Origin: Anaerolineaceae bacterium
Lineage (GTDB): Bacteria > Chloroflexota > Anaerolineae > Aggregatilineales > Phototrophicaceae
Direction: 5' to 3'
DNA length: 64,000 nucleotides
NCBI GenBank assembly: GCA_020634165.1
Contig: JACKCF010000001.1
Coordinates: 124,001 to 188,000, forward strand
Below, piece after piece: positions 1 through 9,588 of this stretch. The number at the start of each line of letters is the position of its first letter. The stretch's first letter is position 1. Below the pieces are notes generated by a model. That model made no database searches and was not told the DNA's origin. It saw nothing but the letters and a program-made list of their open reading frames with translations. The translations under genes and the position numbers were made by a program.

Positions 1-749
1 ATATCGTCATCATCGACTTCATAAGAGATATCTTCGTCGACTTCAGATACAAACTGGAATTCCTCATCGGCATCTTCGTAATCAGAAGCATCGATTTCGT
101 CAAAGCTTGGCAATAGGTCTGCGCTGCTCGGCGGTGTGGGCTTCGCGGCTTTTTCCTGGGCTTCCTTGGCCAGATGGGCTTCCCACTTGTCTTTGGTCCA
201 GCCATAGGGGATGTACTCGCCCGTGTCGGCAAGGCGCGCATCATCGGCACTGATTTCCTCGACATCCATATCCGCTTCAGTCAGGAAGCTGCTCGGATCA
301 GCACCCTGGCGCTTGGCCAGCGATTCCATCCAGCGCATCGCTTCTTCTGGCGACATGCTGTCGAAATCAGGCATTTCTTCACCGACGGCCTCGGTCATCG
401 GGGCACCACCATCACCGAGTTCGTTATCCAACTCGGCGACTGGCTCCGGCGTATAGATCGGTGTCGTAAAGTCTTCATCATCTGTTGAAGCAGGGCTTGA
501 CGCTGCACGTGCCGCTTTTTCTTCGGCTTCCCTGGCTAGGTGGGCTTCCCACTTATCTTTGGTCCAGCCATAGGGGATATACTCGCCTGTTTCTTCCAGG
601 CGTTCATCATCTGCACTGACTTCCTCGATTTCCAGGTCCGCATTGGTCGTGAAGCTGCTCGGATCGGCACCCTGGCGTTTGGCCAGCGATTCCATCCAGC
701 GCATCATTTCCTCTGGTTCCATGTTTTCGAAATCGGGCGTATCGGACAT
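1..749 (-). CDS. Acidic protein with duplicated GEYIPYGWTKDKW module (partial at left edge)
   Basis: The open frame starts at ATG 749 and runs off the left edge, so the C-terminus is missing. AGAAGGAT lies a few bases upstream of the start and is a good ribosome binding site. The product is rich in Asp and Glu. It contains two copies of a module about 60 residues long, starting near residues 10 and 127. Each has a segment like PEEAMRWMESLAKRQGAD, then an acidic linker, then GEYIPYGWTKDKWEAHLA. The copies differ at scattered positions, so the duplication is not recent. There is no signal peptide or membrane segment in the visible part. The next gene upstream on the same strand (904-6333) is another acidic, Trp-motif-rich protein, so the two may be cotranscribed or act together. 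I do not recognise a named family and infer no function. Confidence 0.8.
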   Translation of the reverse strand, partial: MSDTPDFENMEPEEMMRWMESLAKRQGADPSSFTTNADLEIEEVSADDERLEETGEYIPYGWTKDKWEAHLAREAEEKAARAASSPASTDDEDFTTPIYTPEPVAELDNELGDGGAPMTEAVGEEMPDFDSMSPEEAMRWMESLAKRQGADPSSFLTEADMDVEEISADDARLADTGEYIPYGWTKDKWEAHLAKEAQEKAAKPTPPSSADLLPSFDEIDASDYEDADEEFQFVSEVDEDISYEVDDDD

Positions 750-903
750 ATGGCTTATCCTTCTTGTCGCATTTAACGGCGGCCCAACGGCATTGATATC
801 CTATAATAACCTTTTGCGCGGGTCTCGTGCCTTAAGTATCGGCCCAGACGTGCTTACGTCCAGGCCATAGTGTTAACTGGCGTGGCCCATCACAAATGGC
901 CGC

Positions 904-3900
904 CTAATCATCGTCATCTTCAAGATCATCGAAGTCGAAATTCTCGATATCCAGGTCCAGGCCCAGGTCATCGAGCAGATCATCGACTGTGCCTTCCGAT
1001 GAATCATCATCTTCCGACATATCGAAGTCATCTTCGTAGTCACCCAGGTCGTCAAAACGAATTTCGTTATCGTCCAACTCGTCGTCGAACATCTCATCAT
1101 CGTAAGTATCATCAAATTCGCTGACGTCATCGCTTAGATCGGTTAAGTCATCGATCACGTCTTCTTCGATGATGCCCTCAACGCGGGCAGCTTGGTCTTC
1201 ATCCATCCTTGTAGCTGCAACGGCACCTACTGCGCCCGTCACTGCCCTGGCGACGCTGGACGCTACATTGCGTGCCCATACAGGCACCTGGCTGAAGTTA
1301 AAGCGCGGCGGAATAACAACGGCTTGCTGTACGCTGGTCGGGATGGGCGGTGGGGCACCAGCCTGGGTTTCTTCCTCGACAATATCTTCTAGCCAACCAT
1401 AATCGTCTTCCGATGGCACTTCGCCAACAGCTTCGCGCCGACGGTGGCTGCTATCAACGTCACTATCGGCACCGCCTTCTTCATCTTCGCGGGCTTCAAA
1501 GTCCAGGTCCAGGCCCGGAACCATCTGGTTGAGCCAGTCAGGCGCATTATCCGCATGGATGCCAGTATCTTCTGCTAAATCGTCATCGACATATTCGCCA
1601 AATTCCATGCTGGCGACCAGGTCTTCGGTTTCCGGCACATCCTCATCGCTCAAAACAGCGTCGATTTCCGATGTGGTATAGACGTTGGCTTCATTCGTGT
1701 TGCGGTTGGTGTAGCGGCCTTCTTCGTAGGCGTAAGCCTCTTCGCCCTGGCCCTCATCGTAGAATTCCTCGTCAAAGATGTCGTCAGCATCCTCGGATTC
1801 GTCGCCTTCACTCATGGCAACCATTCCGAGGGCAGCCGCACCAGCTTCAGCAGCACTGAGAATGTCTTCCTCGTCAGTGGCTTCGCTGTAAAGCGCATCT
1901 TCAAGCTCTGCCATGAAGTCTTCTTCTTCCTGGGCAGTAGCTTCAGGATCGGGCGGTTCCATATCGGCCAGCCAATCGGATTCAATCGCCTGGAGTTCTC
2001 CTGGCAGGGCTTCTTCATCCAGCTCATCAGCGCCCATGTCAGAAAGCCAGTCAGGTTCGGCTGCATCTACGCTGGCAGCGATGGCTTCCTGCTCAACCTC
2101 ATCAAATTCGACTACTTCGTCGGCTGCTTCCTCATCAACATCCATTGATGACAGCCATTCAGGCTCTTCCGGCGTGGCCGATTCTTCGTCATCCAGCGCC
2201 GATAACCAATCCGGCTCCTCGAATTCGGCTTCTTCAAACGATCCGTCAAAATCGGGAAGGTCGTCACCCAGGTTAGCAGTATGTGCGCCGATATTGTCCA
2301 GCAGGCCAGTCATGCCACTTGGGCGCGGCAGCTCATCGTCGAAGGTTTCTGCGAAGGGGTCTTCAAATTGCATCTCATCGACGGCGAACTCTGATTCCTC
2401 TTCTGTAAGGTCACTCTCGACGGAAGCCATAGGACCGTCGAAGACCATCGTATTGCCGTCGTTAGGCATTTCGGCAGCGAATTCTTCGCCTTCAGCCTGT
2501 ATATCGCCAAAAGCTTCGTCGAAGCTCTCAAAGTCTTCTTCAAAGTTATCCCCAACGGCTTCGATATCTTCGCTGACGCCCTGTAGCCAGTCACCGTCTT
2601 CGGCCACCAGTTCATCAACATCCTCGGCCATTTCCAGTTCGCCAAAAGCTTCTTCAGGTTCCTCATCCTCAAAGCTAAAATCAGCGAAAGCCTCTTCGAT
2701 ATCGTCTGCGCTTTCTTCTATTTCTTCGCCGACACCCTGTAGCCATTCATTGCCTTCGGCTACCAGGTCATCAACATCTTCTACCATTTCCAGTTCTTCG
2801 AGCGCGTCTTCGGCTTCTTCTTCATCAAAACCAAAATCACCAAAGGCGTCGTCAAACTCGCTGAAGGCTTCTTCAGCGCTGTCTTCCATCTCACCACTGA
2901 CGCCCTGCAACCACTCGTTGCCTTCCGTCACCAGATCATGATCATCTTCAATCAGATCAAGTTCACCCAGTTCGCCGAGTGCTTCGCCCGTTTCTTCTTC
3001 ATCGAATTCGAGGTCGGCGAAGGCATTATCAAAGTCGCCGAAAGCATCCTCGGTTGCTTCTTCCATTTCACCGCTGATGCCTTGTAACCACTCGTTGCCC
3101 TCCGTCACCAGATCACCGGTATCTTCGACCAAATCCAGTTCGCCCAGTTCATCGAGTGCTTCGCCGACATCGTCACTGTCGAAGCTCATCTCGCCCAACC
3201 AGTCGGCGCCTTCTAACTCGGCAACATCTTCGAGCGTGTCCATATCCGGCAGGGCATCCTGATCGACCAATTCTATTTCTTCTGGCACGCCAACTTCGCT
3301 CAACCAATCCGCATCAGCAGTAGCCAGGTCTTCTTCGTCTGCCAGGTCCGTATCGGATGTGACTTCTTCTAACCAGCTTTCATCCAGTTCCAGGGCCGAA
3401 TCAAGCTCAGAATCCAGATCGTCTGAGTCATCGTCGCCAAAGTCGTTAAACAGATCAGCGAAGTCGTCATCCTCGCCTTGCTGCATGTCTTCGGGTTCCC
3501 AGTCTGTAGGATTTGGTTGATCGGGCATAGTGTCCTGCCAATCTCTCGTCTCGGATAGGTCGTCGGATACGGGTTGGTCAAACAGCTCAGCGTCGGCATC
3601 ATTGCCCAGCGGGGAGCTTTGGTCAAATATGTCTAGGTCTTGCTCTATATCAGCGTCCGCCTCATCAGCCAGGAAGGACAGCGGGTCCAGATTGTCATCC
3701 AGATCGTCGTATAGTCCTTCGTCACTGAACAATATAGTGGCGTCATTCCGGGTACCACCATAATCTGGGCTTTGGTCGTCCGGGCCGTCATCTTCGACAC
3801 CCGTTAAGCTAAAAAAATCGGGTTCGTCGTCGTTGGCCTCGTCGACTTCGTCTGCTACATCCATAAAATCTTCAGACGTTGCATCATCATCCAAAAGGAG

Positions 3901-6333
3901 GTCTGCAAACGCATCATCTTCAAGGTCGTCTATATAAGCTTCTTCGATAATCGTTTCTTCAATGATGGTCTCTTCGCCCCAATCCGCATCATCAAAGGCT
4001 TCACTTTCAGGGGCGGCGCTTTCTAATTCTTCACCTTCAGCAGCTTCACTTTCAAGGATTTCATCGTCGGGTACATCCCCGAACAATGCTTCAAAAGCAT
4101 CATCCTCAAGTAATTCAGCAGATGCGTCCGCATCATCGACATCTTCTACTACATTGTCGAGAACATGGCTGGACAAGCTGCCTGTTTCGGCCAGCGTTTC
4201 CATCTCCAGCAATTCTTCTAATGCGGATTCATCAGCCCAATCGAGATCGTCGAGGATCGCCTCACTGGTTTCATCTTCGATGTCTGGAACATCATCGATC
4301 AGATTATCAATGAGTTCCGCGCCTGTGGCTTGCAACCAGGCCATAGAGTCATCGGCTTCTGGTTCATCCAGGCGCGATGTCGGCGTGAAGTTCTGGATAA
4401 TCTCGTCGTAATCGTCGGCTTCATCCTCATGGAGTTCAATGCCGCTGTCCTGCATCCAGGCCATGGAACTCTGCTCAGAGCCGGAGATACTTACTTCGTC
4501 ATCGCCGATTTCCTCGTAAAAGGTCGGCTGCTCAATCTCATCTTCTTCACTTAGCTCAATACCACTCTGATGCATCCAGGCCAGCGGATCAAGCGATCCG
4601 GTCCCTGTTGAGGGTTGTTCTGCAGGCTCATCCGGTTGGTCGATGGCTTGCTGCTGTTCAAACCAGCCGGTGTCGATTTCTGCATGTTGGACGACATCTT
4701 CGGAATCGACTTCGTCGTCAAAGAGTTTGGGGAGTTCATGGACGCCCATTTGGACTGCGATTTCGTCAGCATCGTCGCTCTGGTCAAAGCTGGTTTCATC
4801 GACGAAATCTTCGCCAAATGCAATTTCATTATCCGTCGGCATATTCCGCTGGAATTGATCGAAGCTGTCATATTCAAAGCTGGCTTCGTCCGCAGGTGCC
4901 GATGACGACATATCCGGTGCGAGCAAATCGGCAATTTCATCGGCGTCAGCTTCAACAGGTTTTTCGCCGGATTCCTCCGCGATGATGGCCTTGGCCTCAT
5001 CCAGCGGTCCGGTATCAAAACGACCCGTTTGGGCATCTGCCAACCAGCTCAGGTCGTCATCGTCATCGTCAAATTTGCTAAGAATACCCGTCAGACCCGT
5101 TGATGTGTGGGGCACTTCGTCATAGCTGCTATCGACCAGGAAGTCGTCATCTTCCGGTTCATCGCTAAAACGGTTGAGCATACCGGTAAGGTTGTCCGTC
5201 TTGCGCGGACGGAAGCGTTCATCCTGCTCACCGAGGATATCTTCGAGGTCCAGTTCGGCAGCTTCATCGCCCAACATCCCTGTAAGACCTGTCGACGTGC
5301 GCTCAAACTGAGTGATGGGCGTTTCGCTGATGACACGCTCGCTGTCTTCCATGTCACCAAAGAGATTTTCCAGATTAATATTACTGGCCTGGGCAAATTC
5401 GCCTGCTTCTTCTGGCTCGAGGTCTGCCAGCCAGCCCATTGCTTCATCATCAGCGGCCACGACTTCCGATTCGGCTTCATCCGCGTCTAGTTCGATGCCA
5501 TCGTCGGGCACTTCTTCCAGTGTCTCCAACCATTCGGGGCGCTGCTCTGCCAATGTTTGCTGGGCGTACTGCTCGTAGTTGAGCACTTCCATCGCGAACA
5601 GTTCGTCCCTGGCGCGATCATTCGTCGCGATTTCCACAGCCAGATACGGTTCGACATCTTCCACACGGCTGAGGAAACGCTGGGCATCGGTTGGGCGCTT
5701 TTCCTGCAACCATAATTCTGCCAGCATGCTGTTAGCCGTTACACAGTACGGCAACTGCCGGAGCACATCAAAAGCCTGTTCAGCAGCATCGACAAAGCGA
5801 CCACTCTGCCAGAGCGCCTGAGCCATCATCAACTTCAGGTCAGGTCGATTAGGCGTCTGTTCCAGCGTCTGCTGAATAGTATTCACTGCCTGATCGTAAA
5901 GCTCATTCTGAATGAACTGACCCGCTGCGGCACCTGCTGTCAGGTGGATGCGTTCCAGTGGTTGATTAAAGCGTTCCTGGTACAGCTCGCGCAAATTCTT
6001 GATGATGGTTGGATCATTGGGGGCGAGGTCAAAAGCGCGCTCGTAGTGATAAAGGGCCTTATCGCGATCTTCCAATTTGCGATAAACCAGACCCAGATGG
6101 ACCTGCACCCAGGGGTCATCGATGTGGGCTGCCGATAAGCGCTGCAATACCTCAAGTGCATCCGACCATTGCGACTGCCCCATTAAGGCGCGCGCCAGGT
6201 TGCGATAAGCAGCACCATTTTTGGGATATTTGGCGAGTACATGACGTGCATGGGCGATGGCCTCATCCATGTTGCCACGCCGGACGAATGTATCAATCTG
6301 TCTGAGGTAATCTCTGAGGTTGATTTCCGCCAT
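904..6333 (-). CDS. Giant acidic TPR protein with repeated Trp-Leu motifs
   Basis: This 1809-residue protein begins with a tetratricopeptide-repeat region (about residues 1-240). The remainder is extremely rich in Asp and Glu and looks largely disordered. Embedded in the acidic part are about nineteen short motifs of the form (D/E/A/S)W(L/M)xx(M/V/L), such as DWLSDMG, DWLADME, AWMQDSG and EWLQGVS. There are also four copies of a TGLTGML-like motif. Four tandem units of about 55 residues, each ending in EWLQGVS or similar, lie at nucleotides about 2560-3110. Near the C-terminus a less acidic, Ala/Val-rich stretch (about nucleotides 1210-1300) could form an amphipathic helix. No signal peptide is seen, so it is probably cytoplasmic. 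TPRs bind proteins and the Trp motifs resemble short linear ligands, which suggests a scaffold; this is inference. Antisense frames inside it are shadows of its GAX codons. Confidence 0.9.
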   Translation of the reverse strand: MAEINLRDYLRQIDTFVRRGNMDEAIAHARHVLAKYPKNGAAYRNLARALMGQSQWSDALEVLQRLSAAHIDDPWVQVHLGLVYRKLEDRDKALYHYERAFDLAPNDPTIIKNLRELYQERFNQPLERIHLTAGAAAGQFIQNELYDQAVNTIQQTLEQTPNRPDLKLMMAQALWQSGRFVDAAEQAFDVLRQLPYCVTANSMLAELWLQEKRPTDAQRFLSRVEDVEPYLAVEIATNDRARDELFAMEVLNYEQYAQQTLAEQRPEWLETLEEVPDDGIELDADEAESEVVAADDEAMGWLADLEPEEAGEFAQASNINLENLFGDMEDSERVISETPITQFERTSTGLTGMLGDEAAELDLEDILGEQDERFRPRKTDNLTGMLNRFSDEPEDDDFLVDSSYDEVPHTSTGLTGILSKFDDDDDDLSWLADAQTGRFDTGPLDEAKAIIAEESGEKPVEADADEIADLLAPDMSSSAPADEASFEYDSFDQFQRNMPTDNEIAFGEDFVDETSFDQSDDADEIAVQMGVHELPKLFDDEVDSEDVVQHAEIDTGWFEQQQAIDQPDEPAEQPSTGTGSLDPLAWMHQSGIELSEEDEIEQPTFYEEIGDDEVSISGSEQSSMAWMQDSGIELHEDEADDYDEIIQNFTPTSRLDEPEADDSMAWLQATGAELIDNLIDDVPDIEDETSEAILDDLDWADESALEELLEMETLAETGSLSSHVLDNVVEDVDDADASAELLEDDAFEALFGDVPDDEILESEAAEGEELESAAPESEAFDDADWGEETIIEETIIEEAYIDDLEDDAFADLLLDDDATSEDFMDVADEVDEANDDEPDFFSLTGVEDDGPDDQSPDYGGTRNDATILFSDEGLYDDLDDNLDPLSFLADEADADIEQDLDIFDQSSPLGNDADAELFDQPVSDDLSETRDWQDTMPDQPNPTDWEPEDMQQGEDDDFADLFNDFGDDDSDDLDSELDSALELDESWLEEVTSDTDLADEEDLATADADWLSEVGVPEEIELVDQDALPDMDTLEDVAELEGADWLGEMSFDSDDVGEALDELGELDLVEDTGDLVTEGNEWLQGISGEMEEATEDAFGDFDNAFADLEFDEEETGEALGELGELDLIEDDHDLVTEGNEWLQGVSGEMEDSAEEAFSEFDDAFGDFGFDEEEAEDALEELEMVEDVDDLVAEGNEWLQGVGEEIEESADDIEEAFADFSFEDEEPEEAFGELEMAEDVDELVAEDGDWLQGVSEDIEAVGDNFEEDFESFDEAFGDIQAEGEEFAAEMPNDGNTMVFDGPMASVESDLTEEESEFAVDEMQFEDPFAETFDDELPRPSGMTGLLDNIGAHTANLGDDLPDFDGSFEEAEFEEPDWLSALDDEESATPEEPEWLSSMDVDEEAADEVVEFDEVEQEAIAASVDAAEPDWLSDMGADELDEEALPGELQAIESDWLADMEPPDPEATAQEEEDFMAELEDALYSEATDEEDILSAAEAGAAALGMVAMSEGDESEDADDIFDEEFYDEGQGEEAYAYEEGRYTNRNTNEANVYTTSEIDAVLSDEDVPETEDLVASMEFGEYVDDDLAEDTGIHADNAPDWLNQMVPGLDLDFEAREDEEGGADSDVDSSHRRREAVGEVPSEDDYGWLEDIVEEETQAGAPPPIPTSVQQAVVIPPRFNFSQVPVWARNVASSVARAVTGAVGAVAATRMDEDQAARVEGIIEEDVIDDLTDLSDDVSEFDDTYDDEMFDDELDDNEIRFDDLGDYEDDFDMSEDDDSSEGTVDDLLDDLGLDLDIENFDFDDLEDDDD

Positions 6334-6392
6334 GAAGATCCCTTATCGGGTGTTGATCAATTGCCGTGCTCGGTCGCTACGAATGCAAGCGA

Positions 6393-6401
6393 ATTATAAC
6401 A
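6393..6401 (-). promoter_or_regulatory. Extended -10 promoter element of the giant TPR gene
   Basis: On the minus strand the sequence reads TGTTATAAT, a match to the extended -10 consensus TGnTATAAT, about 60 bases upstream of the ATG at 6333. No convincing -35 box is present, as is usual for extended -10 promoters. The 6334-6581 gap otherwise shows only AT-rich sequence. Confidence 0.4.
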
Positions 6402-6581
6402 CAACCTGCATGATAGTATTAATCAAGAATCACTTGAACACTATAATATTAACGGAAGTACTATGCAATCATTCCCCGCCTTTTCTAGGGTGATTTGTGA
6501 TGATGGCGAACCCTCCGTCAAACCTTATTCATACTGTACACTGTTTGCGCAATCTACGCGATGCGACCAAAGGGCAATTTT

Positions 6582-7715
6582 GTGAATAAAGCCGCGCGCT
6601 GGATCAGGCTCTTCCTATATATAAGTGCTTTCCTGGGGGTACTGACGTTATCTGCCCAGGATGATGCCCCGACTCTGAACGACTTCTGGGAGGGGCGGGC
6701 ACACTGGCAGGTCGATATTGCGGACGTTGGGCTGCCCATTGGCGAGAGCGATACCATTGACCTGGGTGACGGCGTATTGTGGTCGTATCTGCATGCCAGC
6801 TACCAATCGAGCGGCATCCTCGATCAGTGTGGCCAGCCCGTTGAGTTCCCAGGATGTACCACCCTCTGGACGAGCGACGACAATGGCCAGTTCTTTTCGC
6901 TGACGGCGCCTTTTTGCATGATGACCTGCGAAAGCTGCCCCTGCGATGATCAGCGCGATCACATCACGGCGCAGCAGTATCCGCGTGTGATTGTCACCGA
7001 TGATCTTTTCTATATGGCCTATGAGTGGCACGCGCAGACCATTCTGCGCACCTCGGTCGATGGCCGCAACTGGTCGGACTGGGTCTATTTGCGCGTTCCT
7101 GGTGGCACCTGGCCGATGAACTTTTCCCCATGCAGCGAGGTCGAGCAAATCGGTGAGCATCCTTTCATTCGCGGGCAAGCGGACGGCTGTCTGGTGGGTG
7201 CGCCGCCCGGCCTCTACGTCGATGGCGATACGCTCTATGTGTTCGTCGCAGCCGGTTCGGCTCCGGCGCATATGCGCTGCTACAAAGGTGATCGTCATGG
7301 CCCGCTGGATGAACTACAACTTTGCAACTCCGACCCCCTCTTTTCCGGTGCAACTGAATATGGTCCGGTGGACCTTTCTGGTGCAGATGCCAACCCCTAT
7401 TTCGATTTCCGCTATATCAGCAGTGCTGACTTACTGCCTGTCGGAGAGTATCTGTACATGTTTTATGAGGGGATTCGTGGGCCGGACCAGCTCGAACGCG
7501 GCATGGATACGCAGTTCGCGCTGGGGTTAGCCCGTGCGCCCATTGATGCCATCGACGGTCCCTGGGAACTGTTCCCTGACAATCCCATCATTCAGGATGT
7601 GGCCTTCAACTGGGGCATTGGTCACGCGGATGTGCTCGTGCTCGATGGCGTGACCTACCTCTATTCAGCGACCAGTCAGGAAGAGCGCGGTCGCTATGTG
7701 CTGGTTTGGGACTAG
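6582..7715 (+). CDS. Secreted beta-propeller protein, GH43-like fold
   Basis: I place the start at GTG 6582, because AAAGGG lies 7 bases upstream and the resulting N-terminus is a typical signal peptide (basic start, hydrophobic core, LSAQD cleavage region). ATG 6561 in the same frame would add seven residues. The mature protein of about 350 residues contains repeated blade-like segments such as YPRVIVTDDLFYMAYEW and LYVDGDTLYVFVAAG, and ends with GHADVLVLDGVTYLYSAT. This pattern resembles the five-bladed propeller of arabinanase/GH43-type proteins. A Cys-rich stretch near residues 110-125 probably forms disulfides outside the cell. I cannot identify catalytic acids with confidence, so a non-catalytic sugar-binding role is possible. 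It stands alone upstream of two metallo-beta-lactamase-fold genes. Confidence 0.75.
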   Translation: MNKAARWIRLFLYISAFLGVLTLSAQDDAPTLNDFWEGRAHWQVDIADVGLPIGESDTIDLGDGVLWSYLHASYQSSGILDQCGQPVEFPGCTTLWTSDDNGQFFSLTAPFCMMTCESCPCDDQRDHITAQQYPRVIVTDDLFYMAYEWHAQTILRTSVDGRNWSDWVYLRVPGGTWPMNFSPCSEVEQIGEHPFIRGQADGCLVGAPPGLYVDGDTLYVFVAAGSAPAHMRCYKGDRHGPLDELQLCNSDPLFSGATEYGPVDLSGADANPYFDFRYISSADLLPVGEYLYMFYEGIRGPDQLERGMDTQFALGLARAPIDAIDGPWELFPDNPIIQDVAFNWGIGHADVLVLDGVTYLYSATSQEERGRYVLVWD

Positions 7716-7810
7716 CTGACCGCTTGATGAGAATATCTTGAGACTGAAAAAGGAATTGGGTGTGGATTAGGTATACTCCTCCTCAAGGATGTCGTTTCGG
7801 AGGCAGAATC

Positions 7811-8638
7811 ATGCCTATTCACCAATTTACAGTCGGCGAGATGACCTGCACGGTGCTCAGTGAATTGGAGTCACAAATTCCCTACGATGAGAATGTGACC
7901 AACTTCTTCATCACGGCCACCTTTGAGGAAATCCGAGCCGCTGCGGATGAAATCGGCGAAGGCGAATTCATGACCAACGCCATCAACATCCTGCTGATCC
8001 AGAGTGGCGGCACCAATCTGCTGGTAGATACGGGCATCGGCAGCCCGGAACGCTCAGGATTGATGGGAGCACTTGCAGAAGCGGGTATCGGCGCCGACCA
8101 GATAGATATTGTGTTCATCACACACCTGCATGGCGATCACTACGGTGGCCTGATCGTAAATGATGAAGTCATGTTCCCAAATGCACGTTATGTCGTCAAC
8201 CGCGCAGAATGGGAATACTGGCTGAGTGACGAAACATTGGCGGGAAGTGGCCCGCGCGTCGATGGGGTTAAAACGGGTGTCCTGCCACTGGCAGCAAAAT
8301 TCAGTTTTGTGGAACCCGATGGCGAGATCATCCCAGGTGTAGAAGTGGTCCGTGCGTATGGGCATTCGCCAGGGCATGTTGGGCTGTATATCACCAGCGG
8401 CGATGACAGCTTGCTGTTTATGTCGGATTCAGTAAACCGCGTCATCCAGCTTTCACGGCCAACCTGGCACTTTGCCTATGACCAGGACAAGGAGCAGGCT
8501 GTTCAATCACGGATCGCCATGCTTTCACGCGCAGCCGATACGGGAACGCTCACCATGTTTTACCATCTGCCGTTCCCTGGCCTGGGAAACGTCACGCGGG
8601 TAGGTGATGCCTTCCGCTGGCAGCCAATCAATAGCTAA
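7811..8638 (+). CDS. Metallo-beta-lactamase-fold hydrolase (first tandem paralogue)
   Basis: The start at ATG 7811 is supported by GGAGG 7 bases upstream and by alignment with the neighbour, whose N-terminus is also MPIHx(F/L)TVG. An upstream in-frame start at 7760 lacks both. The protein carries the metal-binding motif HLHGDHYGG, a second histidine in GHSPGHVG, an aspartate in FMSDSVNR and a late histidine in FYHLPFPGLG, which together give the ligand set of a dinuclear metallo-beta-lactamase-fold hydrolase. It resembles the quorum-quenching lactonase/alkyl-sulfatase-like branch in general form, but the substrate cannot be read from sequence. There is no signal peptide. It lies 80 bases upstream of its paralogue at 8719, and the pair probably arose by tandem duplication. 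Confidence 0.9.
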   Translation: MPIHQFTVGEMTCTVLSELESQIPYDENVTNFFITATFEEIRAAADEIGEGEFMTNAINILLIQSGGTNLLVDTGIGSPERSGLMGALAEAGIGADQIDIVFITHLHGDHYGGLIVNDEVMFPNARYVVNRAEWEYWLSDETLAGSGPRVDGVKTGVLPLAAKFSFVEPDGEIIPGVEVVRAYGHSPGHVGLYITSGDDSLLFMSDSVNRVIQLSRPTWHFAYDQDKEQAVQSRIAMLSRAADTGTLTMFYHLPFPGLGNVTRVGDAFRWQPINS

Positions 8639-8718
8639 TTTTCTGGCAAGATATGCCTTGTCGCCGCGAGATTCACACGAAACAATCTGACGTGCTGTAA
8701 CAATATTGGAGTAAGGTT

Positions 8719-9549
8719 ATGCCCATTCACCACCTAACAGTTGGCGATCTAAGCTGCACGGTGTTGAACGATACTCAAACGCCTTTTGTTTATGATCCGG
8801 CCACGACCGACCTCGTCGGCGTCACCTGGGATGAGATCCGTGCTGCTCTGGATGCGCTTGGCCAGGGCAATACCGGAATAGATGCCATGAACTGCCTGCT
8901 GATCCAGCATGGTGGCACCAACTTACTCGTTGACAGCGGCCTGGGGGATTCGTCCCGTTCGCATCTGTTGGCATCCCTGGCAGAAGCCGGACTGACGGCC
9001 AATGATATCGACATAATTTTTCTGTCGCATTTTCATGGCGACCATACTGGCGGACTGGTCAATGAAGCCGGTGAGGTCGTGTTCCCCAATGCGCATTATT
9101 ATGCCGCCGAAATCGAGTGGGATACCTGGCTGCCGCGCTCACCCTGGCCGCAGATGTCGGCTGAACGCACCGATCAGTTCAAGGAAGGCTTTGCGCCGCT
9201 CAAGGACCGCTTCACGTTCATTGAGCCAGGTTATGAATTGCTGCCAGGTGTAACCGTCGTCGATGCACGCGGACACTCACCTGGGCATTATCTGGTGCAT
9301 GTCCACAGCGGCGATGAGCAACTGTTGTATCTGTCCGATACACTCCTGCGCCTGCCGCAGTTCGCCCACCCGAACTGGCACATCGTCTTCGATGTCGATA
9401 AAGAGAAATCTGTCAAAATGCGTAAAGCTATTCTCCAGCGGGCTGCTGACGAGCATATCCTGTTGCAGGTCTATCATTTGCCTTTCCCTGGCCTGGGATA
9501 TGTTGAGCAGATCGGCGAGGATGCTTATAGTTGGCATCCACTGGCGTAG
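8719..9549 (+). CDS. Metallo-beta-lactamase-fold hydrolase (second tandem paralogue)
   Basis: It begins MPIHHLTVGDLSC, with GGAGTAAGG just upstream of the ATG. Metal-binding residues are in HFHGDHTGG, in GHSPGHYL, in the aspartate of YLSDTLLR and in the histidine of YHLPFPGLG. It aligns along its whole length with the gene at 7811-8638, including the N-terminal dozen residues and the C-terminal segment, but with many substitutions, so the two have diverged and may act on different substrates. No signal peptide is visible; a cytoplasmic location is likely. The following gene (9589) starts 39 bases downstream on the same strand and may be cotranscribed. Confidence 0.9.
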   Translation: MPIHHLTVGDLSCTVLNDTQTPFVYDPATTDLVGVTWDEIRAALDALGQGNTGIDAMNCLLIQHGGTNLLVDSGLGDSSRSHLLASLAEAGLTANDIDIIFLSHFHGDHTGGLVNEAGEVVFPNAHYYAAEIEWDTWLPRSPWPQMSAERTDQFKEGFAPLKDRFTFIEPGYELLPGVTVVDARGHSPGHYLVHVHSGDEQLLYLSDTLLRLPQFAHPNWHIVFDVDKEKSVKMRKAILQRAADEHILLQVYHLPFPGLGYVEQIGEDAYSWHPLA

Positions 9550-9588
9550 TTGTTCGTCAATATGGCCGGGGCACATCGAGGAAGATAG

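Noticed and set aside
1913..2941. 342-codon Ser-rich plus-strand frame inside the giant acidic gene
   Set aside because: It is the antisense reading of Glu/Asp codons, has low-complexity composition and no ribosome binding site; the minus-strand gene explains it.
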